Position numbers and translations under genes: made by a program. From a virus, in IMG/VR virus record IMGVR_UViG_3300034682_000176, positions 160,811 to 224,810 of that record: 64,000 nucleotides of DNA; one strand, given 5' to 3'. A model generated the notes under the pieces. It was not told the origin of the DNA. It made no database searches and saw nothing but the letters and a program-made list of their open reading frames with translations. This document shows positions 49,928 through 59,400 of the stretch, piece by piece. Numbering within the stretch: position 1 is the first letter of the stretch; every line of letters begins with the position of its first letter.

Positions 49928-50350
49928 ATGTTCAAAATTGGTTCTTTATCTGATCAAGGATGGATCAGTGATCCACGGGCCATCCTGGACTACATCCTGA
50001 GCTGTTACCTGCTGTCCGACGCTGGACAATCCCTGGTGTTCAAAGGCAACATCACCAGTTTGCCTCACACCTACCACCTGTACATCAACGAGCCAGAGAA
50101 AATGGCTACGGCGATGAACAGCGATCTGACCACTTTGATCCTGCGTAGCTTTGTACAAGCTAACGTCAGTTGCAAAGCCAAACAAATCCAAGGGTCGCAG
50201 TATGCGGTCTTGGTGCGAGCCACCGCCATCACGGAGACAAACGAGCGCATTGAGCTCGCTAAGGTCATGGAAGTCTCCTCGGACAACCTTCGCAAAATCA
50301 TCCAGACCAACAATTACGGCGACGCCCAAAACGTCTTTAACAACCTGTGA
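49928..50350 (+). CDS. hypothetical protein, 140 aa
   Basis: The ATG at 49928 is preceded by AAGGCA. An 18-codon frame beginning at 49897 overlaps it and could be a coupling leader. Alpha/beta composition with charged helices at the end. Unrecognised; cotranscribed with the gene at 50376. Confidence 0.75.
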   Translation: MFKIGSLSDQGWISDPRAILDYILSCYLLSDAGQSLVFKGNITSLPHTYHLYINEPEKMATAMNSDLTTLILRSFVQANVSCKAKQIQGSQYAVLVRATAITETNERIELAKVMEVSSDNLRKIIQTNNYGDAQNVFNNL

Positions 50351-50375
50351 ACTTATGCCTTAGAGAGTAAACATC

Positions 50376-50945
50376 ATGACACACCCCTTGCAAACCCAAG
50401 TCGAGGATATGCGCCAGATGATCTTCGATGACCTGAACAAAGGTCAAGCCAAGATCTTTGAAGGTCTGGTCCTGAACATCGAAGTCAAGAAACTGCCGGA
50501 AAAGATTTTCCGTGACTACTTCCTGCAAGGTTTCCTTGGCAAACACCCCAACCCACAGTGGGCTGCTGAATGGATCGGTGTGGCAGGCAGTCCCAGTGCT
50601 GAAGTGGCTATCATTGACCAAAATGGTCAAGAGCTGTTCCTGGTGCCACCTTTGGTGGCGTCGACCTCGATGCTGTTGAACAAGCACCAAATGGGTAGTG
50701 CTCGCATCAACGACATCATCAACCACTCCGGCAACCTGGCGCAAAACTCTCCGGCGCAGGCCATGGCGTTCATGACTTCGGCTTTGGGGCAAAAGTCCCA
50801 AGACTTGACAGGTCAGCATACGATCGATACAGTGCTGGTGCGCTGGCACCAGATCTTTCAACGCTACGGGGTGACCACAGATGTCCCACAATCGCAGGCC
50901 ACAACACTGGCACCCGGCGAAGACCCACTGTTTGACTACAGCTGA
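50376..50945 (+). CDS. hypothetical protein, 189 aa
   Basis: GAGAGTAAACATC before the ATG. Mainly helical, with hydrophobic helices in the middle (FLVPPLVASTSMLL) and Gln-rich stretches near the end. No motif recognised. Followed by a terminator and the structural gene at 51047. Confidence 0.82.
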   Translation: MTHPLQTQVEDMRQMIFDDLNKGQAKIFEGLVLNIEVKKLPEKIFRDYFLQGFLGKHPNPQWAAEWIGVAGSPSAEVAIIDQNGQELFLVPPLVASTSMLLNKHQMGSARINDIINHSGNLAQNSPAQAMAFMTSALGQKSQDLTGQHTIDTVLVRWHQIFQRYGVTTDVPQSQATTLAPGEDPLFDYS

Positions 50946-50948
50946 TCC

Positions 50949-51002
50949 ATCCCAGGCAAGAGGCTCCGAAAGGGTCTCTTGCCTGGGAAAGTCTATTTTT
51001 TG
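50949..51002 (+). terminator. intrinsic terminator
   Basis: TCCCAGGCAAGAGG / TCTCTTGCCTGGGA with an 11-nt loop, then AAGTCTATTTTTT. Confidence 0.9.
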
Positions 51003-51046
51003 ATTTTGGGATATGACCCAGAGACTCTTTTTATAAAGGACGCGAG

Positions 51047-52696
51047 ATGACGAACACTATCGGAATCGTGGGTACCGACGGCCACACCCCGATCTACCAA
51101 CCAGACGGCGCCTGGCGGATCTGGGGTCTGCATGAACTGTACCAAGGAGCAGACGGTAAAGGCAAGTTTGTGGGTAAGATCAACGACTGGGTGGCAGAGC
51201 AAGAGACGGGTCGTCTTTTCCGCATCACGACCATCAACCCAGTGACCTTGGTGCCTGACCTGACACCTTTGACCTTGAACAAGGAAGTGTCGGTCGAAGA
51301 AATTACCGCTGCCAGTACCGACAACTTCCGTCTGTACTTTGATCGCTCGATTTCGCCATACACCTTGAAGGTGGATGGGATGGTCCGCATCTATGGCTCT
51401 AGTGCCAGCTTTGCCCGGATCTACCAAGGCAACTTCATCGACGAAACCAAGATCATTTCCCAGCGTTTCAACAACTCGGGAGAGTTCATTGGGGTCGACA
51501 TCCCTCTGGAGTTGGTGGGGTTTAACTCCCATGACAACTATGCCATCAAGGCAGTACCTACCGCCAACACCAAAGTGGAACTGGTGGACGGTGAGACCGC
51601 CATCGTGGCGGTGTACGACGCCAGCGGCAAACTCATCTCCCGCATCAACTGCGTGTGTGAAGAAACCACCTTTGTGGACCAAGCGTTCGCTGAGCAGAAG
51701 TTCATCACGAACATCTACATGGAGTCGGCGTTCATCAACGACACCAACAGCGACCAGATCAGCTACCCAGTCAACCTGCCTGCGCAGTCGTTCAACCCGA
51801 TCGGTGTGGTACAGTACAACGATGGCTCCAAGGTCAAGTACCCTATCGACGGCGACAAGTTCAAGCTGTTCGGTATGGAGCAATTCGTCTCCTCGATCAT
51901 CGGTCACCGCGTGCCGCTGGTGCTGCAATACCGCATGTCGGCCAACGAGTCGGGTCTGGCGTCGGTCACGGTGCAAAACGAGCACTTCATCCAGCGTCCT
52001 TACGACTTGACGGTGACGTCCCCCAATACCAGCTACAACGCCAAGCTGTATGTCTACCCAGTGTGGGTGGATCGCCTGACGGGTTACCACTACAAGGTCT
52101 TCCTGATGAACCTGGATCGCAACATCCAGTTCGATGTGACTCACCTGGTGTCTTTGGCTGCCAACTCGCCATCGTTCAACCCCATGGGGTTTGGTCTGAC
52201 CCAACGTCTGATCTTCACCGTGGACCTCTCCCACGTCTCCTCGATGTTTGCCAGCTTCTTGCACGTGCAAACCGTGGACGTCATCCTGCGTGCTTCGCCG
52301 CTGGACGAAAACGCCCCCACCCTTTGGGAAGTGGCTTCGCAAGTCCCCACCCCCACTCCGTATTTTGGTACCAACTTGCGTGCCAAGGTGGACGCCGCTA
52401 CCCGCACCAAGGTGTCGTTTGACAACAATTTGGCAACCACAACCGACTTCCTCAACGCGGTCTACAAGACCACCAATCCGCTGTTCAACCCGATGACGGA
52501 AACGGCCGCACCACAGCCCACCCATCTGGAGCTGCACCACGGCAACGAGCGTGTCTTGGTGGACGTCAATTCCTTCAAGACTGCGGTGGCTTTCACCCAC
52601 CAAATCCCAGAGTTCGCCAACGTGGACATCACGTTCCTACGTCTGACCTCCAGCGGCTACATCAAGCTGGGCGTTGCCTCTATGGTGGTGCGCTAA
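51047..52696 (+). CDS. virion structural-type protein, 549 aa
   Basis: AAAGGACGCGAG precedes the ATG. Overwhelmingly beta by composition, with many Val/Thr/Asn/Tyr and regularly spaced short turns and almost no cysteine. Typical for a tail or sheath-type virion protein. It lies next to the terminase (convergent at 53101/53147), as in the structural block around the terminase of phiKZ-like phages. The exact role is not assigned. Confidence 0.62.
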   Translation: MTNTIGIVGTDGHTPIYQPDGAWRIWGLHELYQGADGKGKFVGKINDWVAEQETGRLFRITTINPVTLVPDLTPLTLNKEVSVEEITAASTDNFRLYFDRSISPYTLKVDGMVRIYGSSASFARIYQGNFIDETKIISQRFNNSGEFIGVDIPLELVGFNSHDNYAIKAVPTANTKVELVDGETAIVAVYDASGKLISRINCVCEETTFVDQAFAEQKFITNIYMESAFINDTNSDQISYPVNLPAQSFNPIGVVQYNDGSKVKYPIDGDKFKLFGMEQFVSSIIGHRVPLVLQYRMSANESGLASVTVQNEHFIQRPYDLTVTSPNTSYNAKLYVYPVWVDRLTGYHYKVFLMNLDRNIQFDVTHLVSLAANSPSFNPMGFGLTQRLIFTVDLSHVSSMFASFLHVQTVDVILRASPLDENAPTLWEVASQVPTPTPYFGTNLRAKVDAATRTKVSFDNNLATTTDFLNAVYKTTNPLFNPMTETAAPQPTHLELHHGNERVLVDVNSFKTAVAFTHQIPEFANVDITFLRLTSSGYIKLGVASMVVR

Positions 52697-52717
52697 ACCC
52701 TTCATAAAGTCCCAGTC

Positions 52718-53101
52718 ATGTTCCAGCGACTGAAACTTTATTTCCTTCAGAAGCTATATCGCGTTTTGGTCTTCAAGGTGTATACCGTTGACCGAAACGT
52801 GATGTCGCACTACAAGAAATACCTGACGTTTTGCGACTTGTCGTTTGAAACCAATCAGGGACGTTTCAATTTTTCCTTCAAGGAAGATCGTCGCTCCAAC
52901 CCTCGGGATTCCGTGACCCTCAAGCGCACTTTGAGCAGCTACCTGGTAGAGCTGGAGTGTCCGACCTTACCCAATCACAGCGACTGCCCTTTGCATGAGA
53001 AGGTGATTGTGGTGGTCATGATCCAGATCAAACGGGTCAACTACGAAGCCTTGGCGCGCGTGCTGCTGGACTTGTACATCGACCAGTTCCCCATGAAGTA
53101 A
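52718..53101 (+). CDS. hypothetical protein, 127 aa
   Basis: Starts 21 bp after the structural gene, without a strong binding site. The N-terminus is basic and aromatic, and the rest looks beta-alpha (VIVVVMIQIKRV). Unrecognised; likely part of the same transcript. Confidence 0.75.
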   Translation: MFQRLKLYFLQKLYRVLVFKVYTVDRNVMSHYKKYLTFCDLSFETNQGRFNFSFKEDRRSNPRDSVTLKRTLSSYLVELECPTLPNHSDCPLHEKVIVVVMIQIKRVNYEALARVLLDLYIDQFPMK

Positions 53102-53139
53102 ATACACCCCTCGTGCCGCAAGGACACGAGGGGTGTATC
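53102..53139. terminator. terminator between convergent genes
   Basis: ATACACCCCTCGTG / CACGAGGGGTGTAT with a 9-nt loop, between the plus-strand gene ending at 53101 and the terminase ending at 53147. Confidence 0.85.
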
Positions 53140-53146
53140 TTCATCG

Positions 53147-55288
53147 TTATCGACGGTGAGACTGCATGCGCTTTTCGCGCTGAATCGATTCGATCAGCTC
53201 CGAAGCGGACAGGATGTTGGTAGAAGCTGGCAACTCGTTGGCCAACTTGTGGATCTTCAACTCGATCTGGCGGGAGATGATTGGGTTGTTTTCCTTCTTG
53301 AGGTCTTCAAGCAGTTTGGCAAACTTGGCTTCCAACAACTGGGCTTCGTAGCGATCCATGTTGTCTTGGTCTGTCTTGTACTTCTCTTCCAGGTACACAG
53401 CAGAGCCGCGCAAAATCATGGAAGGGTTGATGCCGTAGACGCTGAGGTTGCGGCCTTCGGACAGCAGCCAGTAGCTGAGCAGGCTGGAGATCACCATGTC
53501 GTCGTTGCCACCTGGTGGGTGGTCGATGCGGCCATTGCGCTCTTCCAGGGCCGAAATCTGAGCGACCATCTTCTCATCACGCAGACCATAGCCGGTGTAC
53601 TTGAGCATGCTCATGAGGGTGCCGCTGTACAGCGAGGAGCGAGCCGTCACACCAGCGCCCGATGTGGCAAAGCCGATATGTTTCTTGTGCTTGATGAACA
53701 CGAACTCATCGCTCAAACGAGCGTGCATGACTTCGTTGTACACATCTTCCATCGAGTCCTTGTTTTGGACGATGGTGTTGTACATGCGCTTGTAAGGATT
53801 GATACCAGCTGCCAACAGCTTGGTGATCATGTAATCGATCATGGTTGCAGCGCTGCTCTTGCGCTCAATGATCATGGTCGAGTTGGGGTACCTGACCAAG
53901 AACGAAACAAAGAAGTCAGCCAAGGTAATCAGGTTGATTTCATTGAACGTGGCCGCTGCAATGATGTCCCCATCCACATGGTCTCGCACTGAGAAACCAA
54001 TATCGTCCCCACCGCTGCCGTCCGAGGTATCGACCCCCAGGATGAAACTGCGCTGCGCGGCAATGCGTGATTGGATTTCTTCGAGCGTAATGAACCACTT
54101 GATCAAGTAGTTGTGCGGTGCCCAGAACTCCGAGCGAGGTTGGTCGACCACATGGCGGTTGATGGTCTCGATGTACTGCTTGGGGATAGGCGACTTGGAA
54201 GAGCCCGACAGCCACTGGTTGAAAATGTCTCGCTTGATATTCTCAGGTGTCGAGATGTTTTCTTCCAGTTTCTTCTTGAGCCATTCTTCGTCGTAACCCA
54301 GCTGACGGTACGAAAAGCTGATGTTAACAATAGGGCGCTTGGTCTGGTTCTTGGTGGCCGAACTGTTGCGAAAGATCGCATCGTTCAGGTCTTTGACATC
54401 CACGCAATCCAAGAAGCGGTCGTCCCAGATGGTCGAGCCAGTGATCAGGGAGTAGATGTATGCCGCATCCCGATCGCTGGTGTTACCAGCCGTGGTCGCC
54501 AAGATGGTGCCCGAAGGGTTGCCGTTGCGTTCAGCTGCCGAGCGGGCCGCGTTACCAGTCATCAGCATAGCGCCCAAAGCGATAGCGATGTTTTCAATGA
54601 ACGCTGCCTCGTCCACCAAGTTGATAGGTGCGGTGAAACCACGACCGACCTTTTCAGCTTGTTTGGGAGATGCCGAAGACAAGTTGCCCTTGAACGTGTT
54701 GCTCAGGTCCTTGAGCTTGACTTCATCGCTGTTGAAGATGTCTTTCTTGGTAGAGAAGTTCAGGTAGTCAGGAAACTCTTCGTAGAACGCCTTGACCTTG
54801 GCCAAGGTTTCAGCTTTCAGACCTTCGGACTTGGTCAACAAGTTGATGAAGGTGTTCATCGCCCCAAAGTTCAGCAGGTACTTGACCAGCTCCACCAACA
54901 TGGTGGTTTTACCAGTCTGACGCAGAATCGTCACGATGGTCATCACGCGGTTCCAGAACAGCCAGTACATCGCAATGTTGGAGCGATTGGCTTGGAATGG
55001 CACGGCCACCATGCTACCGGACTCAGGGATGCGGGAGATCTCTCGCAGGTAGTACCAGAAGTTGAGTTTGCACTCTCTGGCAATCTTGGCCTGCATGATC
55101 AATGGAAGATCTTGACGGAAGGGATCGACCCCTTGCAAGTCGGGGTCCAGCAACGTCAAGTGGAAAGCACAGTTCTTGATACCCATGTGGTAGTACACAT
55201 CGGCCAAGTGAATGAAGCTTTGGTTGGTGGTTTGTGTGTCGTAGATCGCACCGGGATATTTCGCCCAGTCATTTTGAAACAAGATCAT
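53147..55288 (-). CDS. terL: large terminase subunit (ATPase and nuclease), 713 aa
   Basis: Packs phage DNA into capsids. The ATG at 55288 is preferred over the frame from 55339 because the upstream gene ends at 55291. Its binding site is weak, so it is probably coupled to that gene. ATPase: Walker A-like RQTGKTT (about 123-129), Walker B LVDEAAF (224-230), and the coupling-type motif TTAGNTS near 265-271. Nuclease: GVDTSDG (D420), IIERKSS (E475) and GGNDDM (D596-597) form the RNase H-like metal site. The N-terminal 110 residues are lineage-specific. Minus strand, with the DUF2493 gene. Confidence 0.93.
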   Translation of the reverse strand: MILFQNDWAKYPGAIYDTQTTNQSFIHLADVYYHMGIKNCAFHLTLLDPDLQGVDPFRQDLPLIMQAKIARECKLNFWYYLREISRIPESGSMVAVPFQANRSNIAMYWLFWNRVMTIVTILRQTGKTTMLVELVKYLLNFGAMNTFINLLTKSEGLKAETLAKVKAFYEEFPDYLNFSTKKDIFNSDEVKLKDLSNTFKGNLSSASPKQAEKVGRGFTAPINLVDEAAFIENIAIALGAMLMTGNAARSAAERNGNPSGTILATTAGNTSDRDAAYIYSLITGSTIWDDRFLDCVDVKDLNDAIFRNSSATKNQTKRPIVNISFSYRQLGYDEEWLKKKLEENISTPENIKRDIFNQWLSGSSKSPIPKQYIETINRHVVDQPRSEFWAPHNYLIKWFITLEEIQSRIAAQRSFILGVDTSDGSGGDDIGFSVRDHVDGDIIAAATFNEINLITLADFFVSFLVRYPNSTMIIERKSSAATMIDYMITKLLAAGINPYKRMYNTIVQNKDSMEDVYNEVMHARLSDEFVFIKHKKHIGFATSGAGVTARSSLYSGTLMSMLKYTGYGLRDEKMVAQISALEERNGRIDHPPGGNDDMVISSLLSYWLLSEGRNLSVYGINPSMILRGSAVYLEEKYKTDQDNMDRYEAQLLEAKFAKLLEDLKKENNPIISRQIELKIHKLANELPASTNILSASELIESIQREKRMQSHRR

Positions 55289-55290
55289 AG

Positions 55291-55635
55291 TCAATCCAAC
55301 GGACGTGTGAACAAGGGTTTGGACCAGTTCATCGCACACTGCGCCATAGTGACACTGTAGCTGCAGTCACGGCGGGTGAAAATAGCACAGGCTTCAACAC
55401 TTTGCATCATGGCAATATTGCGGATGCGACAAGCGTGCTGTTTGTAGCGCTCCCACATCGTTGGTAAGACCAGCAATTCAATGCCGTTCTTCTTGGCCCA
55501 ACGCCGCGCCCAGGCATCAACACCTGTGCGATCGCTGGTGACCACCGTAGTGATCTCCAGCGGTAGTTGTCGAATCAGGTATTCCAGTTTCGTTACGTCT
55601 TCATTTTGACGCACCCCAGTGATAAGTATCCGCAT
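55291..55635 (-). CDS. DUF2493-type SLOG protein, 114 aa
   Basis: MRILITGVRQNEDVT at the N-terminus, then TGVDAWARRWAKKNGI and RYKQHACRIRNIAMM match the compact Rossmann-like fold of the DUF2493/YspA-like SLOG group, usually taken to bind a nucleotide-type ligand. It is the second SLOG protein in this window (the other is at 25987). Its stop is 2 bp from the terminase start, so both are probably read from one minus-strand transcript. Role unknown. Confidence 0.75.
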   Translation of the reverse strand: MRILITGVRQNEDVTKLEYLIRQLPLEITTVVTSDRTGVDAWARRWAKKNGIELLVLPTMWERYKQHACRIRNIAMMQSVEACAIFTRRDCSYSVTMAQCAMNWSKPLFTRPLD

Positions 55636-55711
55636 AGGTAAAGCCTTGTAATTGTAAATTCATCAAAGCATCTTTAGGACTCTTTGAAATCAGAATTTGC
55701 TTTTATTTCAG
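55636..55711. other. divergent intergenic region
   Basis: Between the minus-strand terminase operon and the plus-strand gene at 55802. It is AT-rich and includes the start region of the minus-strand operon. Nothing further is seen before the promoter element at 55712. Confidence 0.4.
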
Positions 55712-55733
55712 TTACATATATACAAAGTGATAT
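55712..55733 (+). promoter_or_regulatory. putative phage promoter TTACATATATA
   Basis: Exact core TTACATATATACAAAGTGATATG, about 80-90 bp before the ATG at 55802. Confidence 0.65.
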
Positions 55734-55801
55734 GGATGTCTTAGTTTCTAGATTGAAGTGTTTTCAATCGGCTAAGTCTTATACAAAAAGGAGTATCAAA
55801 A

Positions 55802-56380
55802 ATGAACGCAATCAACACAACCGCACAAACCCTCTTGGTCAACATCGAAGATGGTTACCCCCTCTTTAAGGCCGTGAGTTATGACGAAGCACACGTGCTT
55901 CGTCAGTCTGGCGAATGGGCCAGCTACCTCTTCAAGACTATGAAGTATTCGTTAGACGGCACGGTGCTGACCCTGTATCACACCTCCCCTGCTCACGAAG
56001 AAGAAGTATCCCCGTACTTCAAACCTTCAACGGAACTGCTCGAGAAGATGGCAGAATGCCAAGCATTGCTGACTCCGGCTCGCGTGTTGTCTGAAAGCAT
56101 CGGGGTGACAGATGGTGTTTACCACACTACGAGGAACTTCGATAGTCAGACTGTGCGCCCACGCTCAGTTGGTATCTTCTCGCCTCTTTTGAATAAAGCT
56201 GAGGTCGATGGTTATAGCGAAACAACCATCGACCTCAAAGAGGTGGACCCAGCTGAGCTGAGCGGGTATTTTGAAGGACGCGGATACCCACAAGGAGTAA
56301 ACCTACACAACTTCTTTGAAGTCGAGCGAGACCACGTGGTCTCGTTCCTTCGCCAGATCCGACGTAAAGTCGTGAACTGA
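55802..56380 (+). CDS. hypothetical protein, 192 aa
   Basis: AAAAAGGAGTATCAAAA precedes the ATG; promoter copy at 55712. Soluble, acidic protein with a basic C-terminal helix (FLRQIRRKVVN). A Tyr/Glu/Val-rich alpha/beta body. Unrecognised. Ends at a strong terminator, so monocistronic. Confidence 0.85.
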   Translation: MNAINTTAQTLLVNIEDGYPLFKAVSYDEAHVLRQSGEWASYLFKTMKYSLDGTVLTLYHTSPAHEEEVSPYFKPSTELLEKMAECQALLTPARVLSESIGVTDGVYHTTRNFDSQTVRPRSVGIFSPLLNKAEVDGYSETTIDLKEVDPAELSGYFEGRGYPQGVNLHNFFEVERDHVVSFLRQIRRKVVN

Positions 56381-56381
56381 T

Positions 56382-56430
56382 AAATAAACCCACACCGCTG
56401 TAATGGCAGTGTGGGTTTATTTTTTTTTTC
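56382..56430 (+). terminator. intrinsic terminator
   Basis: ATAAACCCACAC / GTGTGGGTTTAT stem with a TTTTTTTTTTC tail; also has an A-rich 5' side. Confidence 0.92.
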
Positions 56431-56482
56431 TATAATTACAAGACCAGGGCTATCCTGTGAATTTTAATACCAGAGGTGAACC

Positions 56483-59400
56483 ATGCTTATCACTTACGGT
56501 CAGTTTGAGCTGCGTCAAGCAGTAAAAAGTTCTGCCCATTTGTTGCAACCCCGCACCGTGTTGCAAGAAAACATGAAGATGCCTCAGGGCTCTTTGATCC
56601 ACTACCTGACACTCAAAGACGACGAGAAGTTTCCCCAACGCAACATGGTCTACCTGGCCGGTGTTCCAGCAAACAAACGCGTCCCCATTTTCCACGTCAA
56701 GGACTTGACCACCAAGACCGAAGTGATGATGTTGGAAAACCGCTACATGGAAAAAGACATCCGTGTCTGGCAGCGTGAACACATGCAGTCTTTTCGGGCT
56801 TGGGAGTTGCTGGAAGTTCCTAACCCCGACCGGCTGACCAACGGCGTGATCAACTACAACTTGCTCAAGGGTTTGTACAAGTACAAGTCCACCATGACAT
56901 CTGGCTACAGCCGGTACATGGACCTGATGCGCACGTACTGGACCACCGTGGCACAAGCCATTGACAAAGATCCCAAGATCAACCACTTTGTCACGCTGCC
57001 TATCCCGAAGGCTCTTCCTTCGCGGATGATGATCAACAAGATCTTGGAGTTCTCGCCAGCGCGTTATGCCCGAGTTGTTACGAGTTCTGAGCTCAACGGT
57101 ATCATTCAGTTGTACCGTTACCTCAATCCCCAAACCCGTGCTGACAGCACGATGGTGACCTTGCCTGAAACGGCGACTGAGCACTTGGCAGTGGAGTTCA
57201 CCTACGACGGCTACAGCGTCTTTTGCAAATTGTCGTACCTGATGAGCTTGCACAAGGACTCGGTACTGGAGAGCAAAACCAAAGTCTCTACAGAACGACT
57301 GCACCAGATCTTCTTGCTGATGCTGCTCAAGATCCAGAACATCGTCGAAGAAAAGCGCAAAGGCAACAACCCTGAGTTGCTGCTCGAAGACCAAATGGAT
57401 GCCAAGGTTGAAGGCACTGAAGTGACGGTGGTCGATGACGGCGACAACTTGGACGATTTGGAAGACAACCCAACCGTTCAACCTGATGCTGTGCAAGATG
57501 CTCAGCTGGCGCAGTTTGAGCGCACGATGGTGCAAGACGCAATCCAAAAACCATCGACCGGTCCAACCACCCCAATCCCACTACCCAAGTTCGATGAGAA
57601 CACAGCGTTCGACGATGAACAAACCGGCTCGGCTTCTTGGGACAAACTGATCGACAGCGGTCTCAGTGAGTTTGAAGGGGCGTCGGACGACTTGTTTGTC
57701 AAGGCGGTTCAAAGCGCCATGCAGCGTCCCGAGGTTGAGCCAGATACGGAGGAAACCACTGACGACAATGCCGTCAGTTCGATCCACCAAATCGACTACT
57801 CCCGGGACCACATCAAACAGGTATTGAAAGACCCAACCCTGCAAGAGAAGTTCGATGCGTACATCGAGCAAGCCAAGGGGTTTGATGCCATCAGCACGGC
57901 CGAAGCCCGCACCCTGCGCAAGACGTTTGAAAAGCGTCAGCTCCTGAAGTCACCCTACAGCGACGTGCCAATTGACAAGTTCAAGGTGCGGACTCCTGAA
58001 GATCTGGCATTGCCGGATACAAAGATCCCCATCCGCAACAGCTTGGTGCCGGACTACCTGAAAGAAGAACGCTTGTTCAACATGGACAAGAAGTACGTTC
58101 AAACCACCTTGCGCAAACACCTGACGGCTTGCGTGACGGCCTTGGAGTCCAACGATCTGATCATCAAGGACTACCAGGTCGAAGAGGTGACACAAAGCAC
58201 AGGCAAGTACGAAATCCACAAACTGGTGCTCAAACCCCTGCGCGGCAAAGAGTCGCCGGTGTATTTCCGCATTCCGGTGATCAATGACGAAGGCGAATAT
58301 GTCGCCGGCGGTGTGCGCTACCGCATGCGTCGCCAAAAGTCCCAGATCCCAATTTACAAAATGTCCCCGACCAAGGTGGGCGTTGCTTCCAACTACAACA
58401 AGCTCTTTGTGTTCCGCACGGAACGTAAAGCGTTTGACCCCTATACCAACATCGTTGAGCAGATCAAGACCAACTACCTGGATGGCAAAGGCAACATCAC
58501 CAAGATTGCGCCGGCCAACCGGTTTGACAACCTGCTGCGTGTGCCCAATATCTACGCAGCGATGTCGCAAAACTTCAACGACATCACCACACCCAAATAC
58601 CGCTTCTTCTTTAACCACAAGGAAATCGGTAACCACATCGACGAAAAGGTCGTCAAGGACTTGCAGAGTAAGGACCTGGTGTTCGTTGGCTACGACCAGC
58701 AAAAGCACATTCTGGTCATGAACCAAGATGAAAACATCTTGGACTACTCGGACTCCATGAAAGAGCTGGGGCCGCTGGAATTGCTGCTGGAGTTGGATAT
58801 CGCCAAAATCCCACAAGCGTTCTCTGCTATCAAGATCCTGGGTGACGCTATCCCTCTGGGTGTGATGTTGGGGTACTACATGGGTCTGAAAGACCTGATG
58901 GCAATCACCAACAGCACCATCCAAATCTACCCACCCAACTCCCGTACCGGTTCGACCACCAAGAACGGGGTGTTCCTGAAGTTTGCCGATGCACGGGTGG
59001 TGATCGAGTGTCCCAACCAAAACGCCACACTGCTGTTTGCAGGCTTTAACTTCTACAAGAACTTCCTCAAGACGCAAAACTTGGAGAGCTTTTACTCCAA
59101 GAATGTGTACCTGGACCTGCTGGAGTCCCGTGACGCCGGACTCATGCATCTGAAGGAAATGGACACTTTGCGTGACAGCTTCTTGGACCCCATCACCAAG
59201 GACGCTCTGGAGGAAATGAACGAGCCTACCGAGTTCTTGCCTCTGATGCTGCGTGCCAACCAGCTGTTGGAAGACTTCCACCACCTGGACGTCAACTCTC
59301 CTGCGCTGACTCGTATCCGTGGCTATGACCGTGTCCCTGGCTTGGTCTACCGCGCTTTGTCCGAATCCATCCGCGCGCACCGCATGAAGGGTGGTAAAGG

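Noticed and set aside
49897-49953. 18-codon frame overlapping the start of the gene at 49928
   Set aside because: Too short and without a binding site to call; mentioned only as a possible coupling leader.
54071-55360. 429-residue plus-strand frame over the terminase
   Set aside because: The terminase motifs are on the minus strand; this frame is a shadow.
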